Shown here in pieces: positions 36,091 to 47,754 of a stretch of 64,000 bases of DNA (its first letter is position 1; each line of letters opens with the position of its first letter). The notes below the pieces were generated by a model, which did not search any database, was not told where the DNA came from, and saw only the letters and a program-made list of their open reading frames with translations. Origin of the DNA: Tipula vernalis (Eukaryota > Arthropoda > Insecta > Diptera > Tipulidae); contig OY282558.1 in NCBI GenBank assembly GCA_958295665.1, positions 357,440,010 to 357,504,009 on the forward strand, in the 5' to 3' direction. Both the position numbers and the translations under genes were made by a program.

Positions 36091-37115
36091 TAAATAATAT
36101 TCAAAACAATTATATACTGCACGTTTTCCCAAAAATAAATATATTAGCACGGCTTTATTTGCTACTCTTTTACAATAAATTTTATTTTATGAAAATGGTG
36201 GTTCGAATTTGTTGATGGGAGTAATGGCGACTGAATCTTAATTTTTATTTTGCTTACAAAAATAATTTTGGTAGTACATAAAAATTATTTTAGATGGCTA
36301 TTCCTTAAAGCAAAACTGAATTTAACCAAAATATTAACTACTGAATCCAACCAATACAAATTGACATAATAATTAATAATACGGGGTATTTTCGTTTATT
36401 CATTCCACAGAAAGAACAGAAGGAATATAATATTGATCACGTGACCTCGGAATATTCCGTACGTAATGTAATAAAAGAACGGGTTGGAATAAATGTAATA
36501 CATTTTCCATAGCACGAATTTTTTTTAATGTTAAAATTAGGAAACAAATTAAATTTATTAAATAAATAATTTCATTGTAATTAAATGAAGTTGCAAATAT
36601 TTTGTGCGTGAAAAAACACAATGTAGTATTAATTTTAATTGATATGTATAGTTAAAAATATAAGCTGGGACTTTTTGTATCCGCTAGCCTCTATATAAAA
36701 CTATTTTTAAAATTTTTTCGAAAATTTTATTAGTTTACGCCTTAAACGTACGATTTATTTCAATTTATTCGTTTAAATTGTAAACATCGTACATAATTAC
36801 AAAACGTCAAATAAAATAATCTTTTTATTCCACCTTTCGATGTAGTACAAAAAGAATACATTCTGAATATTCCGAATAAATAAAAGAATGGAGTAAAAAT
36901 GGAATAGAAGGAATGGAATGAATAAAAGAATGATTTACGTCACCTCCAGAATATCCAGAATGAATAAAAGAAAACACCCACGGTCAGCAGTCATTACTGA
37001 ATATAAACAAATCACAGGTAAGCTTTAAATACCAATTTTACTCTAAGTGACAAGAAAATAAATATATTTTAATTTATTCTAGGCATAGGCATCTACGTCG
37101 TCTGTTGCTTCAACA
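36091..37115 (-). repeat. 3' LTR of BEL element, split by an insertion
   Basis: Two blocks (36091-36383 and 36980-37115) align with the 5' LTR. The intervening 596 bp is a separate inverted-repeat element. Without it the LTR is about 426 bp. Confidence 0.92.
36384..36979. mobile_element. 596 bp MITE-like element with 3 bp ACG duplication
   Basis: It interrupts the BEL LTR. Ends are GGGTATTTTC... and ...GAAAACACCC. The ends stay complementary over about 20 bp (TTTTATTCATTC class). ACG occurs at 36381-36383 and 36980-36982, while the other LTR has it once. No transposase; repeated GGAATATTCCG-like palindromes lie near both ends. A 3 bp duplication and GGGT-type ends would suit a PIF/Harbinger-related MITE, but that is a guess. 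Confidence 0.88.
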
Positions 37116-37140
37116 TACTCCCGGACTATTAAAAACTCCA
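37116..37140 (-). other. Polypurine tract next to 3' LTR
   Basis: On the minus strand, AGTCCGGGAGTA lies immediately before the TGTTGAAG LTR start. This is the expected plus-strand primer position; purine content is only moderate. Confidence 0.5.
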
Positions 37141-37199
37141 GTTTTTAATACACAAATGTTTATGAACTGGTGTTGGACTTACTTGACTTTTCATCTGAT

Positions 37200-38640
37200 A
37201 TCAATTGGCATACTTTGACAATCGGCCGTCTTACGATCCCTGATGATGTTTTGACTGATACGACACGAACTAAACTATCTTTGCCTGGATGACATTCGAC
37301 AATACTACCCATTGGCCATTTCGAGGGAGGCATGTTGTCTTCTTTTAGCAGGACAAAATCACCAACTTTGATGTTATATAGTCTTTTACTCCACTTTCAG
37401 CGATGCTGATGGGATGTGCAAGTAATTGATTCGCCATTCTTTCCAGAAACGTTGCATTCTGGCTTGCAAATGATCCAATGAGGGTGCAGGGATTTTCGTG
37501 ATGGGTTTGCCGATTAAAAGATGAGCTGGTGTTAGCGCATAAAAGTCATCGAGATCGTTGCTCATCGGACACAAAGGTCTGGAATTGAGTATTCCCTCGA
37601 TCTGAATTAAAAACGTTTGCATCTCATCAGATGTCATCATGGTGATTCTCGTTACTTGTTTCAAATGATAGTTGATAGATTTTACCCCAGATTCCCACAG
37701 ACCTCAAAAGTGTGGGGCATTGGCTGGATTTAGAATAAATTTAATTTCATTCTGTGAAATATAGTTCGAAATTAGTTTGCTTTCATTATTTAGTTGATAT
37801 AATTCATAAAGTTCTCCGATTTTTCTCTTAGCTTCAACGAAATTTGTTCCATTGTCGGACATGATGTCTAATGGAATACCTCTCCGGGATATAAATCGGC
37901 GCAGAGTAGCAATGTATGCTTCAGCTGTCATATCGTCGCACAACTCGATGTAAACGGCCTTCGTGGCAAAGCAGACAAAAATGCATATGTACCCCTTAAT
38001 GATTGAACTTCGACATCTACCGGTTTTCGATTTAATATATAGCGGCCCGGCATAGTCTACACCAGTATGTAGAAAGGGGCGGCTGGATGTGATTCTGGCT
38101 ATAGGTAAGTTACCTATAAGTTGTTGCGACTTAACAGCTCTCTGTCTTCGGCATTCTAAACATTTGTGAATGAAGTGTCGAATGATATTTTTGCAATTAA
38201 TCACCCAGTATTTTTGACGAATGATACTGGTTTGTAGAGTTGGGCCTAGGTGCAGGTACCGAATATGCGTATCGTTGATGATTTTTGCACACAAGTCTTG
38301 GTTTCCTGGTAGCAACATTGGATGTCTAACGTTGAATGATCCGTCTAAATTATCTAATCGTCCTCCGATTCTGAGGATGCCTGCGCTGTCGATGAAAGGA
38401 GATAACGATATCAGTTTACTTTTTGAGCAAATTTCTTTGTTTTGTCTCAAAGAATAGAGTTCTTCGAATTCTTCACATTGGGCCCAAATCACACACAGTT
38501 TTTCGGCCTTCTTCTACCACGTCCAGATTTCTGTTCGCCTTTCGCCATCCTAATACTTTCGTCTGAATTCGTTTGATCTTCATATATGAGTCGACTCTCA
38601 CAAATAAATTCTCCAGCAGGTGTTTTGGTTTAACGCCTGA
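37200..38640 (-). pseudogene. BEL pol integrase region
   Basis: 38492-37704 encodes the linker GILRIGGRLDN, the H..H...C..C zinc-binding domain (HIRYLHLG..., FIHKCLECRR), and the core GVDYAGPLYI (first Asp) and IMSDNGTNFVEA (second Asp). A TGA replaces the Gly codon in HF*GLWESGVKS, whose Glu is the third catalytic residue. 37664-37386 continues with QIEGILNSRPL and LTPAHLLIGKP, the usual BEL C-terminal motifs. The catalytic triad survives, but the stop splits the ORF. Confidence 0.9.
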
Positions 38641-38648
38641 CTGGGACA

Positions 38649-39070
38649 TCAAGGAAACCTGTCGTTCCTCCAGATTAGTTTTATCGATTTGTACCTGACT
38701 GGCCCGTTCCACCATTGATTACATTTCAAGAATTGCATCGGAGTAGCGCCTCTGGAAGCAATGTCCGCAGGGTTGTATCTTGAAGCAATATAATTCCATT
38801 TGACTCGGGGAGTAGTTTCCAAGATTTCTGGGGTTCTATTCCCAATGAAACTTTTCCAACGTCTAGGAACATCAGATAGCCATGATATAACTATTTTTGA
38901 GTCAGTCCACGCAAAACACTCTACATTCTCTATTTCCAGTAGACGTTCGGTATGGTTGATAAGTCTGCTTAACAAAACCGCTCCACAAAGCTCTAGTCTT
39001 GGAAGTGACAATTGTTTCAATGGTGCATCTTTCTTTTTTGCCACTATGATTCTGGTGTTTAAAGTTTCAT
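38649..39070 (-). pseudogene. BEL pol RNase H fragment
   Basis: The minus strand encodes LKQLSLPRLELCGAVLLSRL, then AWTDSKIVISWLSDVPRRWK and SRYNPADIASRGATP. These are the BEL RNase H motifs (PRLELCGA..LA, WTDSxIVLxWL, NPAD.ASRG). The whole reverse transcriptase between protease (about 39.18 kb) and this point is missing, so roughly a kilobase or more was deleted. A frameshift near 38.65-38.7 kb links it to the integrase part. Confidence 0.85.
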
Positions 39071-39284
39071 TGCAGTGTGTTTAACGGAGATAAACTACCG
39101 TTGCACGACCGTTATAACAACATTTGAACAAGATCGTGCTAAATTCTACCTTTGAACGAGAATCTTGCCAATGAATGTTGATTGGGATCCTGAATTCAAT
39201 AATGCGCGAGCCACATGAAGCTGTCCAGCGGAATCATGCACGTGAATTAATGCAGTTGGTAATAGCGCGAGACGCGAAGTGCGG

Positions 39285-40405
39285 TTACTTAGTGCTGTAG
39301 TGCTTGTTGGGTTGTTGGCCGACCACAGAATCTTTAAGTGGAATTTCTACTACCAATGTTTCCGTTTGGGTAACTGAACTGATTGGTGCCAATGATTTTG
39401 GTGTGACAGATTTTGCTTCGCGATGAAGCACTGTGCTTTGCTTCTCGTTAAAGCGACGGCATGAATACTCCGTGGGACATTGACTAACCTCATGATCTTT
39501 CCTGAGACAATTATAACACACTCCCGACACTTTAACTACGCGTCTATTTTTCTCGATTGTCATTTGTTTAAACTTGAGACACCTCCACAAATATTGTTGA
39601 CGATTACAACACGGACACTTTTCTAATTTAGATGAATTATGCATTGATTTCATTGTCCCTGTTTACGGTTTGGTTTCCTTTTTCTTGTTATCACAGAAAG
39701 AACTTTCCTTGGAATAACATCGGTTGTTTAAGAATTCAAGGAATTCTTCGGCCGTCGGAAATTCTTGTTCTAGAGTTTGGTTGGCCCATGCGATACGGGT
39801 TTCGTCATCTACTTTCGACAATAAAATGCGAATGAGCCAGGGATCTCTAATTTCGGCTTGAGGACCCAATGATTTTATGCATCTGAATATTTCATCCGAA
39901 GAATCGCTTATTTGACGTAGTGTTAGTTTTTAATTAATGAATTTAATATTGGTCGTGTTTTGTAATATCGCTGCACCAACTTGTCCTAAGCTTCGGTGTA
40001 GTTTGCTTCTGTGACTAAAAAGTTTCTAATTATATTGAGCGGTGGCCCCTTTAGCAAGCCTCTTAGAATTTGGAATTTGTGCACTTGTGATATATTGTTG
40101 ACATTATGCACCGAGGAAGTATATAAATCGTAAAAGGATGGCCAGGTTTCGTATTCGCCCGAATATTTGTCGATAGTTACATGTGGTAATTTAACGTTCT
40201 CCGACGATTGAATAATTGATCGCTCATTGATGGCTTGAGTACGATCCGCGAGATTCTCCAAAAATATCCTTTGTTGATCCAAGAGTTGATCGAATGAATT
40301 ATTATTTCCAGCCTGTGGATTTGTAGGTGTTTGCTTTTTTCGAAATGATTCCAGTAATATTGATGTTGTTTTAAAAAAAATTTCTTCGCACTCTCGCGAA
40401 ATCAT
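39285..40405 (-). pseudogene. BEL gag with zinc knuckles and protease start
   Basis: 40405-39986 opens at ATG (MISRECEEIFFK) and contains YSGEYETWPSFYDLYTSSVH and VHKFQILRGLLKGPPLNIIR, the conserved BEL gag core. After a frameshift, 39869-39663 continues (RDPWLIRILLSKVDDETR, FLEFLNNRC). 39653-39285 has CPCCNRQQYLWRC and CYNCLRKDHEVSQC knuckles. Just beyond, about 39225-39180, ALLNSGSQSTF marks the aspartic protease, with the catalytic Asp replaced by Asn (NSGS for DSGS). Nucleocapsid role is known for the family; this copy cannot be active. Confidence 0.85.
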
Positions 40406-40795
40406 ACAATATAATAATTTATAGTGAGATTAAGTGACGATATGAAATTGCGTTCAAATAACAATTGCTGTAATTTGATGAACTCAGCGACTCTTGGTTG
40501 AACGTTCAATAAATTATAGCGTGCTTATTAGCCTTAAATATTGCGGCGTAATGAAACAGCGGATGATAATGAACTTCAACTAAATTGTGGAGTGCTTCTA
40601 TATTAATCTGCGCTCGATAAATCACCTGATAATGTTGGATATTAAGCCGCTAACTGTATGTTTCTGCGTCTAATATGGCAGCATTTTCTTGAAAACCGCG
40701 TGGTTGTAATTTTACTCACGAACTTTGTATACTTTATAAGTCAATAAATTTTGCATTTAATAACTTCACTATGATGTTAATGCACTCAACTTCGG

Positions 40796-40814
40796 GATCC
40801 GGCTCGAAGGACCA
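40796..40814 (-). other. Primer binding site, tRNA-Tyr type
   Basis: On the minus strand TGGTCCTTCGAGCCGGATC abuts the 5' LTR. It is complementary to a tRNA 3' end with acceptor CGAAGGACCA and T-arm CCGGCTCG, which fits eukaryotic tRNA-Tyr (from memory of that tRNA). TGG pairs with the CCA tail. Confidence 0.75.
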
Positions 40815-41254
40815 TAAATAATATTCAAACCAATTATATATTGCACGTTTCCCAAAAAATAAATATGTCAGCACAGCTTTATTTGCTACTCTTTTACAAT
40901 AAATTTTCTCTTTTACAATTGTATGAAAATGGTGGTTCGAATTTGTTGATGGAGTGATGGCGACTGAATCTTATTTTTATTTTGCTTACAAAATTAATTT
41001 TGGTAGTACGTAAAAATTATGTTAGATGGCTATTCCTTGAAGCAAAACTAGTTGCAACCAAAATATTGACTACTGAATGCAACCAATACAAATTGACAAT
41101 ACTAATTGAATTAATAATACGGTCAGCTGTCATTACTTAATATAAACAAATCACAGGTAAGCTTTAAATACAAATTTTACTCTAAGTGACAAGAAAATAT
41201 ATATATTTTAAGTTATTCTAGGCATAGGCATCTACGTCATCTGTTGCTTCAACA
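40815..41254 (-). repeat. 5' LTR of BEL element
   Basis: 440 bp, nearly colinear with the 3' LTR apart from scattered differences and a 17-ish bp indel near 40910. It ends directly at the primer binding site at 40814. Divergence from its partner indicates an old insertion. Confidence 0.92.
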
Positions 41255-41579
41255 GTAGGTTATTACGGCAAAATCGGAAATTAGAACAGCCTGTAAACAG
41301 TGCGTTACGGTTAAGTTTTTGTTAAATTTAGTCTTAAAACGGTTTTGTATTACAGACAGGTAAATTCGTTTTATGACAAAACCACACTAGCACATGTTTA
41401 ATGAAAGATGCCGATTCTTTAGCCATATGATATTTACGTGTCTAGGATACTAAACCGCCATAATACTAATTTTGACAAAATGTAGAGATGTGCCGTTTCA
41501 ATATTAAACGATCCAATTGCATTATTTCCCGAATTTTACGACTTAGCCAGTACCTATCATTTAACAGTCCTTATGGAAG

Positions 41580-43905
41580 CGATAAATGGAGAAAATTTAG
41601 CAGTCAAACCACCAATAAAAATAACAGATGGAAGAAATTAAACAATCAAACCGAATGACTGAAGATGGCCAAAAAGAATGGATGAGAAATTGGCGAATAT
41701 TTGTAATACTTTGCAACGAGATGAAGTAGGGAAATTGCAAAAAGGAATCCAAACTGTTGAAACGGAAGTTGAACAGAAATTGTAAACGGCAACTTAACCC
41801 GTCGGCATGACTTTGCAACGTTAACAGATTGAAAACTGTACCTATTGTGATGTAAATACAACTCAAATCTCTATCTCCTAGGTGGATGGTGATATTTTTT
41901 TCCTGAATAAGGCCTATTTGATCTAGAGCAAATATTTAGAGATCTCAAGAAAGTTTCAGCCCCTACGGCTTCTGAAGGGAAAGTTATTAAAATTTAAAAA
42001 TAGCAAGGGTACAGTTATACCTATACTGCCTGACGAAGGTTAGCAAGTGACTCGGTCTCGAGAAACAACCGACTGTCACGGTAAATGGAACAACGATGCA
42101 AGTAGTTCAGACCGTTCACTCGTTCAAATTAAACCGACTAACATTCTGATGATGAAACGGGAGCCAATCAAAATCATTGGAATAATAAACAACGTATTGT
42201 ACCGCTAATAGTGACCCTTAAAGGTGAAGCATGGATGGAATTGGAAAGCCACTACTAAAAGGGAGGAGAATCTAGTGCTATTAGCATATAAAAGTAAGTC
42301 CGCCGATTACATGGAAAGACTTGAAATTGAAGTTCGTAATGTTGTCACGGAAAGCTTCTTTTTCAGAAACAATCGCTTGTGAGCTAACGAATAAGACTGC
42401 ACAAGCCGTCACCAAACGTCATTGAAAACACATGTATGGAAAATCAACACCTGCACAAACACTGGTATATCATCTATAAAAGCATACGTCCAGCTAAGAG
42501 GTTGAAGTTACCGGTGTGTAATTTTTAACACTTTTTTAAAACATTCTACGCAAGTGTACCTATATTTGTTTAACGGTGTAATTCAAGTTATTAAACAAAG
42601 TTTTAACGCTTCTTTTTAACACATTTTACGTAAGTGTACAATTGTTTGATAGTGTAATTCAAGAAAAAATTAATATGTGAGAAACCAGATCCTAGCATAA
42701 GCCAAATAACATGAATATCAGAGAATGGATCGCATAGGCACCATAGAGGATAGAAAGAGAATACATTAGGTTTTCCAAATCTGTATGTGTTATCCTAAAA
42801 TTTAAAGTTGGGCCATAGCCTAATGTATCCTCTTTCTATCCTATATGGTGCCTATGCGAGCCAATCTCTGAGATTTGTGTTATTTTGATCATACTAGCAA
42901 TATTTGAAAATTTGTCATTAGAGTCCAACCCTAAATTATGGATTAGCGCACAGATTTAGAAAGCCTAAAGTATCTCCTTTCTATCCTACATGGCGTCCAT
43001 GCGAGCTATTCTCTGAGATTCATGTTATTTGGCTTATGGTAGGATCTTATTTCTCATATATACATCTTGTCTTGAATTACACTATCAAACAATTGTACAC
43101 TTACGTGAAATGTGTTAAAAAATGTGTTAAAAACTTCACATACGTGAGAAAGTTATAAATGTCAACAGGAAATAGTGCATTGATAAAAGGGGGAAAGTTC
43201 TTCAATGTAAGGACCGGGAGGACCTTTTCCAACACGAATTGCTAAATGCAAATATTGTCGACAATGTGATTTTGGGAATGGCTTTATGGTGAATGTTGGA
43301 AGAGGATATTAACCTGCAGTAACACCGGGATGCTATTTTAAGTAACCGGTACAAGATTAACTACCAAGCGTAATATTGTGTTGTAATATTTAATAAACAC
43401 AAAAACTAATTTTTAGTTAATTTGTAATTTTTAGTTTTACACTTCAATTTAACAATTTTGAAACAAAGTAAATTCAAATTTTGAAATATTGTGGATCATC
43501 GGGAGAAGCTGCCACCCCACTTGAAGACAATAGTTGTGCAGACAACGACTACATAGTTCCAATTACGACCCTAAATCTCCCTGATAAGACAAAAATCGAA
43601 TGTGAAGAGATATCGAAGATATTGAAATGTGAGCAAAAAAGACCGATTGGAAAAACACAGAACCAAATTATAAAAGAACTCTTCAGAAATGAACCGAAGC
43701 TCTTACAGTGCCACACAAAAATTCCGCACATCAACCTCTCAAACGATACCGGTCCATATTGTGCAGTAGAACAGAGATGCCAGAGAATAATGGAAGGATC
43801 TCAATGGTAAAATACCATAGATTAATAAGGGAACAGAGATGCTCATTCGCCAGACACCCAGCAGGTTATCATTATCAAAACAAGAAGAAGCGAACCGGAA
43901 TGTAA
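41580..43905 (+). pseudogene. Gypsy-like LTR retrotransposon remnant (weak)
   Basis: Scattered plus-strand pieces: 41620-41720 (EIKQSNRMTEDGQKEWM), about 42205-42245 (VTLKGEAWMELES), and about 43235-43290 LLNANIVDNVILGM, which resembles the C-terminal LLGMDF region of Gypsy proteases. 43481-43810 is an open 109-codon frame with no recognised domain in the position expected after protease. Stops and shifts throughout; no LTR seen. A foldback at 42.49-43.14 kb interrupts it. Confidence 0.3.
42490..43145. mobile_element. Foldback element with duplicated arm units
   Basis: AACACATTTTACGTAAGTGT, ATTGTTTGATAGTGTAATTC, AAGCCAAATAACATGAATaTC and GGCaCCATAgAGGATAGAAAG on the left (42604-42790) recur inverted on the right. 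The AGGATAGAAAG part occurs twice there (about 42830-42890 and 42975-43035). The left arm also holds two tandem AACAC...AAGTGTA...GTGTAATTCAAG units (42500 and 42605). No coding capacity. Confidence 0.8.
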
Positions 43906-44239
43906 TATATATCGGGTGAACGAATATTTTCGACATAGAGCTACAAAGCGGCTAGTGGCAGACGGCGCTCATTATGAGTAACTTCTGTTCCAAAATCTGC
44001 CAAATTCAAACCTTTGACAAAATGATCACTTAAGTAGTTATAGCTCTAGTTCTGATTAATGTAAATTATTGTGAAATATTTTATTATCAATATACAGCTG
44101 GGTCCGGGAGGTACTCTTAAGATGATCGTAGTTCAATTTTATTGTCCTACCGAGCTCAGCAGCCAAACCAGGGGTGTAAGGCCGTACATAGAAGGTATAT
44201 TAGCCCATTAGAACGGGAGGTAATAGCAAATAATCTTAT
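43906..44239. other. Unassigned sequence
   Basis: No gene or repeat recognised between the retroelement remnant and the tRNA-like segment. Confidence 0.4.
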
Positions 44240-44345
44240 GATGAAAATTAGTTTTTGCATCTCGCCACTATCGGGATTCGAGCCGGTACCTTCTTATTCA
44301 AACGCCGCAGCATTTACCACTGTTCTGTTGGGTCGGTGAGATTTA
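44240..44345 (-). repeat. Possible tRNA-derived SINE or tRNA relic
   Basis: On the minus strand, AGTGGTAAATGCTG is followed about 38 nt later by GGCTCGAATCCCG. These resemble RNA polymerase III A box (TRGYNNARNNG) and B box (GGTTCGANTCC) at tRNA-like spacing. The T-stem and acceptor pairing are not intact, so it is not a functional tRNA. No A-rich tail or flanking duplication was confirmed. Confidence 0.4.
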
Positions 44346-45955
44346 GAATTCGTAGGGTGATAATAGCATGTTGTTTTAACGATCAGAAAATCCTTTTTCT
44401 TGTTGTGACAGAAATAGAATGTCAAGCTGGCGGTTCTTGTAGTAGAAAAGTTTAGGCAATAGTCTTAAGTTTCTCATGAATTAAGAGAATTTAAGTGGCC
44501 ATTTGGCTTATTTGAGCATGAAACTCCAATGCTTTAATTTTTTCTATTGAGCAAAAGTACAGAAAATGTAGTTGCAGAAATGTCGATTGTATGTTAGCTT
44601 TTAGGCTGCTTCGAAGGATTTCGATTATTTAAAAAAAAATTGGTGAAATCAATGCACTGCTTTCCAAAAGTACAAATTTATTTCTTAAAAATGGCCTAGT
44701 TTATCTTAACCCACAATTTAGTTGGAAACAAAGAAGTTACAAATTTTCGTTAGTAAAATTATTTGTTTAAAGGAGCATTTTGTTAGCAAAAACTTTATAT
44801 TGATGTTAAAAATTATGTGTCAACAATGAACAGATCAAACCACCAAAATGTATTTTGTAAAATCACCAACTTGAAAATTTAAAGAGCCTTTAGCCCGATG
44901 AAACATTTATTTATGGGCTTTATGAGACATTATATCATAGAACCATAATGGAGTATATGAAGCAGTGTTATGAAGCAATCTACTGACTGCTTATTAAGTT
45001 TGTAAAGTATACTTAGAAAATAGCCCGTTTAGCATACTTTCTTTCCAGGAAAGTAAAATAACGGATAATGTACATGTCCGACAAAACTTAGTTATTATGT
45101 TCTTTATTTAGCATAATATTTCGCAAAAATTTTACCGTGCGGTTGGGAAATGAGAAAATTTTACTCAAGAGAAGAGAAGAGTGAGAAGTATTTTTGATGT
45201 TAGGATATCTTCTAGTTAATTTATTATGTATGTGGTTAATTAGAAAAGTGTCTATAGGATTAGACCGACATAATTTTTTATTTAACCAAATTTTATGTAG
45301 AACGATGGGTACCAAACGATGTTCTAAGCCACTGAAAATCTGCAAAAATAAAAGAGTTAGATTTTGATGCTTGGATAGCTACCAAATCTCCAGGATCAGA
45401 TTCAGAGATTTGTTTTCCAAATTTTGTTTAAAGCAATATGTTATCAAACGAAGTTGTAAGCCCCTGACGATTCCCCAAAATAATGGAGGTACTTTCTAAT
45501 ACTAGGACAACTTTTAATTACTTTATTAAGTGTGTGGCCACATAATTAATAAGCATATCACCATATGATTACCCGTCTCAATAAAGTTCTCATGGAACAA
45601 AATGACTATACAACAGAAAATTAAAAATTATAAAACACCATAGCAAATAATAATGGATACAAGGACAAGACGATCACAGATAATATGTATACGGTCACTC
45701 GCCAAAACAACAGCAGATAAAGAGGAGCAAAAAAACATTATGATAGAATACGACATATCAACTAATGCTGTGGCTTTAATCAACTAAAGTAACTATGGTT
45801 AAAATAATTAAGTTGAGGATGGCGCTATTATAAAAGTCATTAACTGTGCCTTAAAACGAACTAAACTAAACTAAACTAAAGTAATGTTAAAAACGTTCGA
45901 AAAACCACAACAAAAATGCATAAACATACTGTAATGTAAATACTGTAAATACATA
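44346..45955. other. Non-coding stretch
   Basis: No recognised gene; contains a (CTAAA)n-like run near 45860-45880. Minus-strand frame 45088-45345 shows no known domain. Confidence 0.45.
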
Positions 45956-46450
45956 TTGTGACGGTGACACCTAGTGTGAAATAGAATAAGTTAAATGAAT
46001 AGCTGAATGTTTTACTATACTAAATGGAATTTTCCAAGATAAAACAGTTGTAAATGTTTCTACACTATTAATACTGGAAAAGTCGTGAACTTTCGAGAAG
46101 CTTGGTTTGGGTATATAAAAAGGCGAACAAGACCGAATTGGATTATTAGTATTTGGAACGCGATAGTGTAAACTTGTAAGATTATTAGTAACATTTGGTA
46201 AGCGATAGTGTAAAGATTAAAAGGAATTAAAAAGTGATTTAAAAAGTGTTTGAGTGGAAATAAAAATTATAAGTGTGCAGTAAAATTTGAGAATAATTTA
46301 TATAAATTGATTTTGTGAATTTTTATTGATATACTGTGTTGTAATAAATTTTGTGAAATAAATAAATTCAATGGAGATAAACTAAATTGATTTTGTATTA
46401 TTCATAATCCAGTGATACAAACCTTGAGTGACAAGGCAAAAGCGTAACAG
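45956..46450 (+). repeat. Probable solo LTR of a Gypsy-type element
   Basis: Begins TGTGACGGTGACACC and ends AAAAGCGTAACA (TG...CA). It contains a TATA box (GTATATAAAAAGG at 46111) and an AATAAA region near 46360, the U3-R-U5 layout. No internal region or partner LTR lies nearby. Flanks do not show a clear 4-5 bp duplication, so the ends may be off by a few bases. The LTR at 55812 has the same terminal style. Confidence 0.6.
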
Positions 46451-47535
46451 TTCATAAATTATCTTTTCGGTTGCCGCCTATTAGACAATAGCAGAAGCTT
46501 CACTTTTTTTTTCTTTTAGGTTAGATAACTTAGTTGATTAAGGCATACGTATGAAATATATGCTAAAGCTCTGCTAAACCAATTTTGGTTGTTGTAGATA
46601 ATTTTTTAAAAATCACTCATATTTGGAAAACTCTGCTAAACTAGATCCTGCCGTTGTCTATAATTTATCAAAACCACTCATATTTACCAACCACTAAAAT
46701 TTGATGGTAATATGCTAAACTAGAATATTTAAAATATAAATATGGTATTATAATTAGAACTCCAAAAAGAACTGCGAAAAGAAAAGGAATTTACGTGATA
46801 AATAATAAATAGTTCTATGATGCTCTGCTAAAGTAATTTTTGTTGTTGTAGATAATTTTTAACTAAATCAGGTGTTATAATTAGAACTCCAAAAAGAACT
46901 CTAACAAGTATAAGAGGAATTTACGTGATAAATAATAAATAGTTTTATGTGATGTTATATTTTCATAAACACTGTCTAAAATTGACCCAAATGATTTGTC
47001 ATTGCTCTCATCAACTTTTTAGTTCAGATGGAGTTCTCTTAGCGAACTGTGTTACTACAAAATTTAAATAATTAGGCGATAAAGGCTCTATTTCATTGTA
47101 AAGTTATATGACCGTTCTATGATTTTGAGTGATATTACATTCGTCACTTTGTAAAATTGGAACAAATGATTTGTCATTCGCTTTGTACTGCTGTGGCCTT
47201 CGTTGTTAATTCAAAAGAAGTCCTCTCAGTTAACAGTATTTTGGACCAAACATTTTGGAGAATTAGGGGATAAGGGCTCCATTTCCTTAAAATCTATATG
47301 GCCATATCCAATTTTGATTGTAATCTCATTCATTGCTTTGTGAAATTCTTCTTAACCCTGCGATACTAACCTATGGGTCCAATGGACCCAATTTGAAATT
47401 ACGTTTCAAAAATCAAATGTTCCGAAGTTGTAACTAAATTCACGTCAAAATGTAATTTAAATTTCGGTATTTCCCCACATTTTAAAATATATTTTATTAG
47501 AGTTTTGTCAGTCGAAGAGTGAACAACACCTTTCA

Positions 47536-47733
47536 CAAAAAGTGTGTGGGTCTTTTGGACCCACGTTAGTAACGAGTGTTTATTGTTTATGGGTTGTTTG
47601 GACCCACGTTATTTATTATTCACGTTATTTTTTATAAAAAGTGTCTGGGTCTGTTGGACCCACGTTAGTATCGAGTGAGTATTATTTATGGGTTATTTGG
47701 ACCAATGTTATTGTTCCGTTAATTTTTTTTTTT
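47536..47733 (+). repeat. Two-copy tandem of about 99 bp in piggyBac 5' region
   Basis: Copies begin AAAAAGTGTGTGGGTCTTTT and AAAAAGTGTCTGGGTCTGTT and continue through GGACCCACGTTAGTAxCGAG and TTATGGGTTxTTTGGACC. They sit between the 5' TIR and the transposase start, and may contain promoter or transposase-binding sites. Confidence 0.75.
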
Positions 47734-47754
47734 ATTAAATGTTGTTTTTATAGT

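Larger units (their letters stand above)
36091..41254 (-). mobile_element. Full-length BEL/Pao LTR retrotransposon
   Basis: Two direct LTRs enclose gag-pol pieces in BEL order on the minus strand. Both flanks carry GTAGG (36086-36090 and 41255-41259), a clean 5 bp target duplication. Total 5.16 kb including a later 596 bp insertion in the 3' LTR. LTRs begin TGTTGAAGCAAC (minus strand). The internal region is decayed: RT is missing, and stops occur in gag and integrase. Confidence 0.95.

Noticed and set aside
43481..43810. Independent 109-codon gene
   Set aside because: No domain recognised; located within a decayed retroelement context after a protease-like fragment, so not called as a gene.
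44240..44345. Functional tRNA gene
   Set aside because: Box-like motifs exist, but the T stem and acceptor do not pair and no clean cloverleaf forms.
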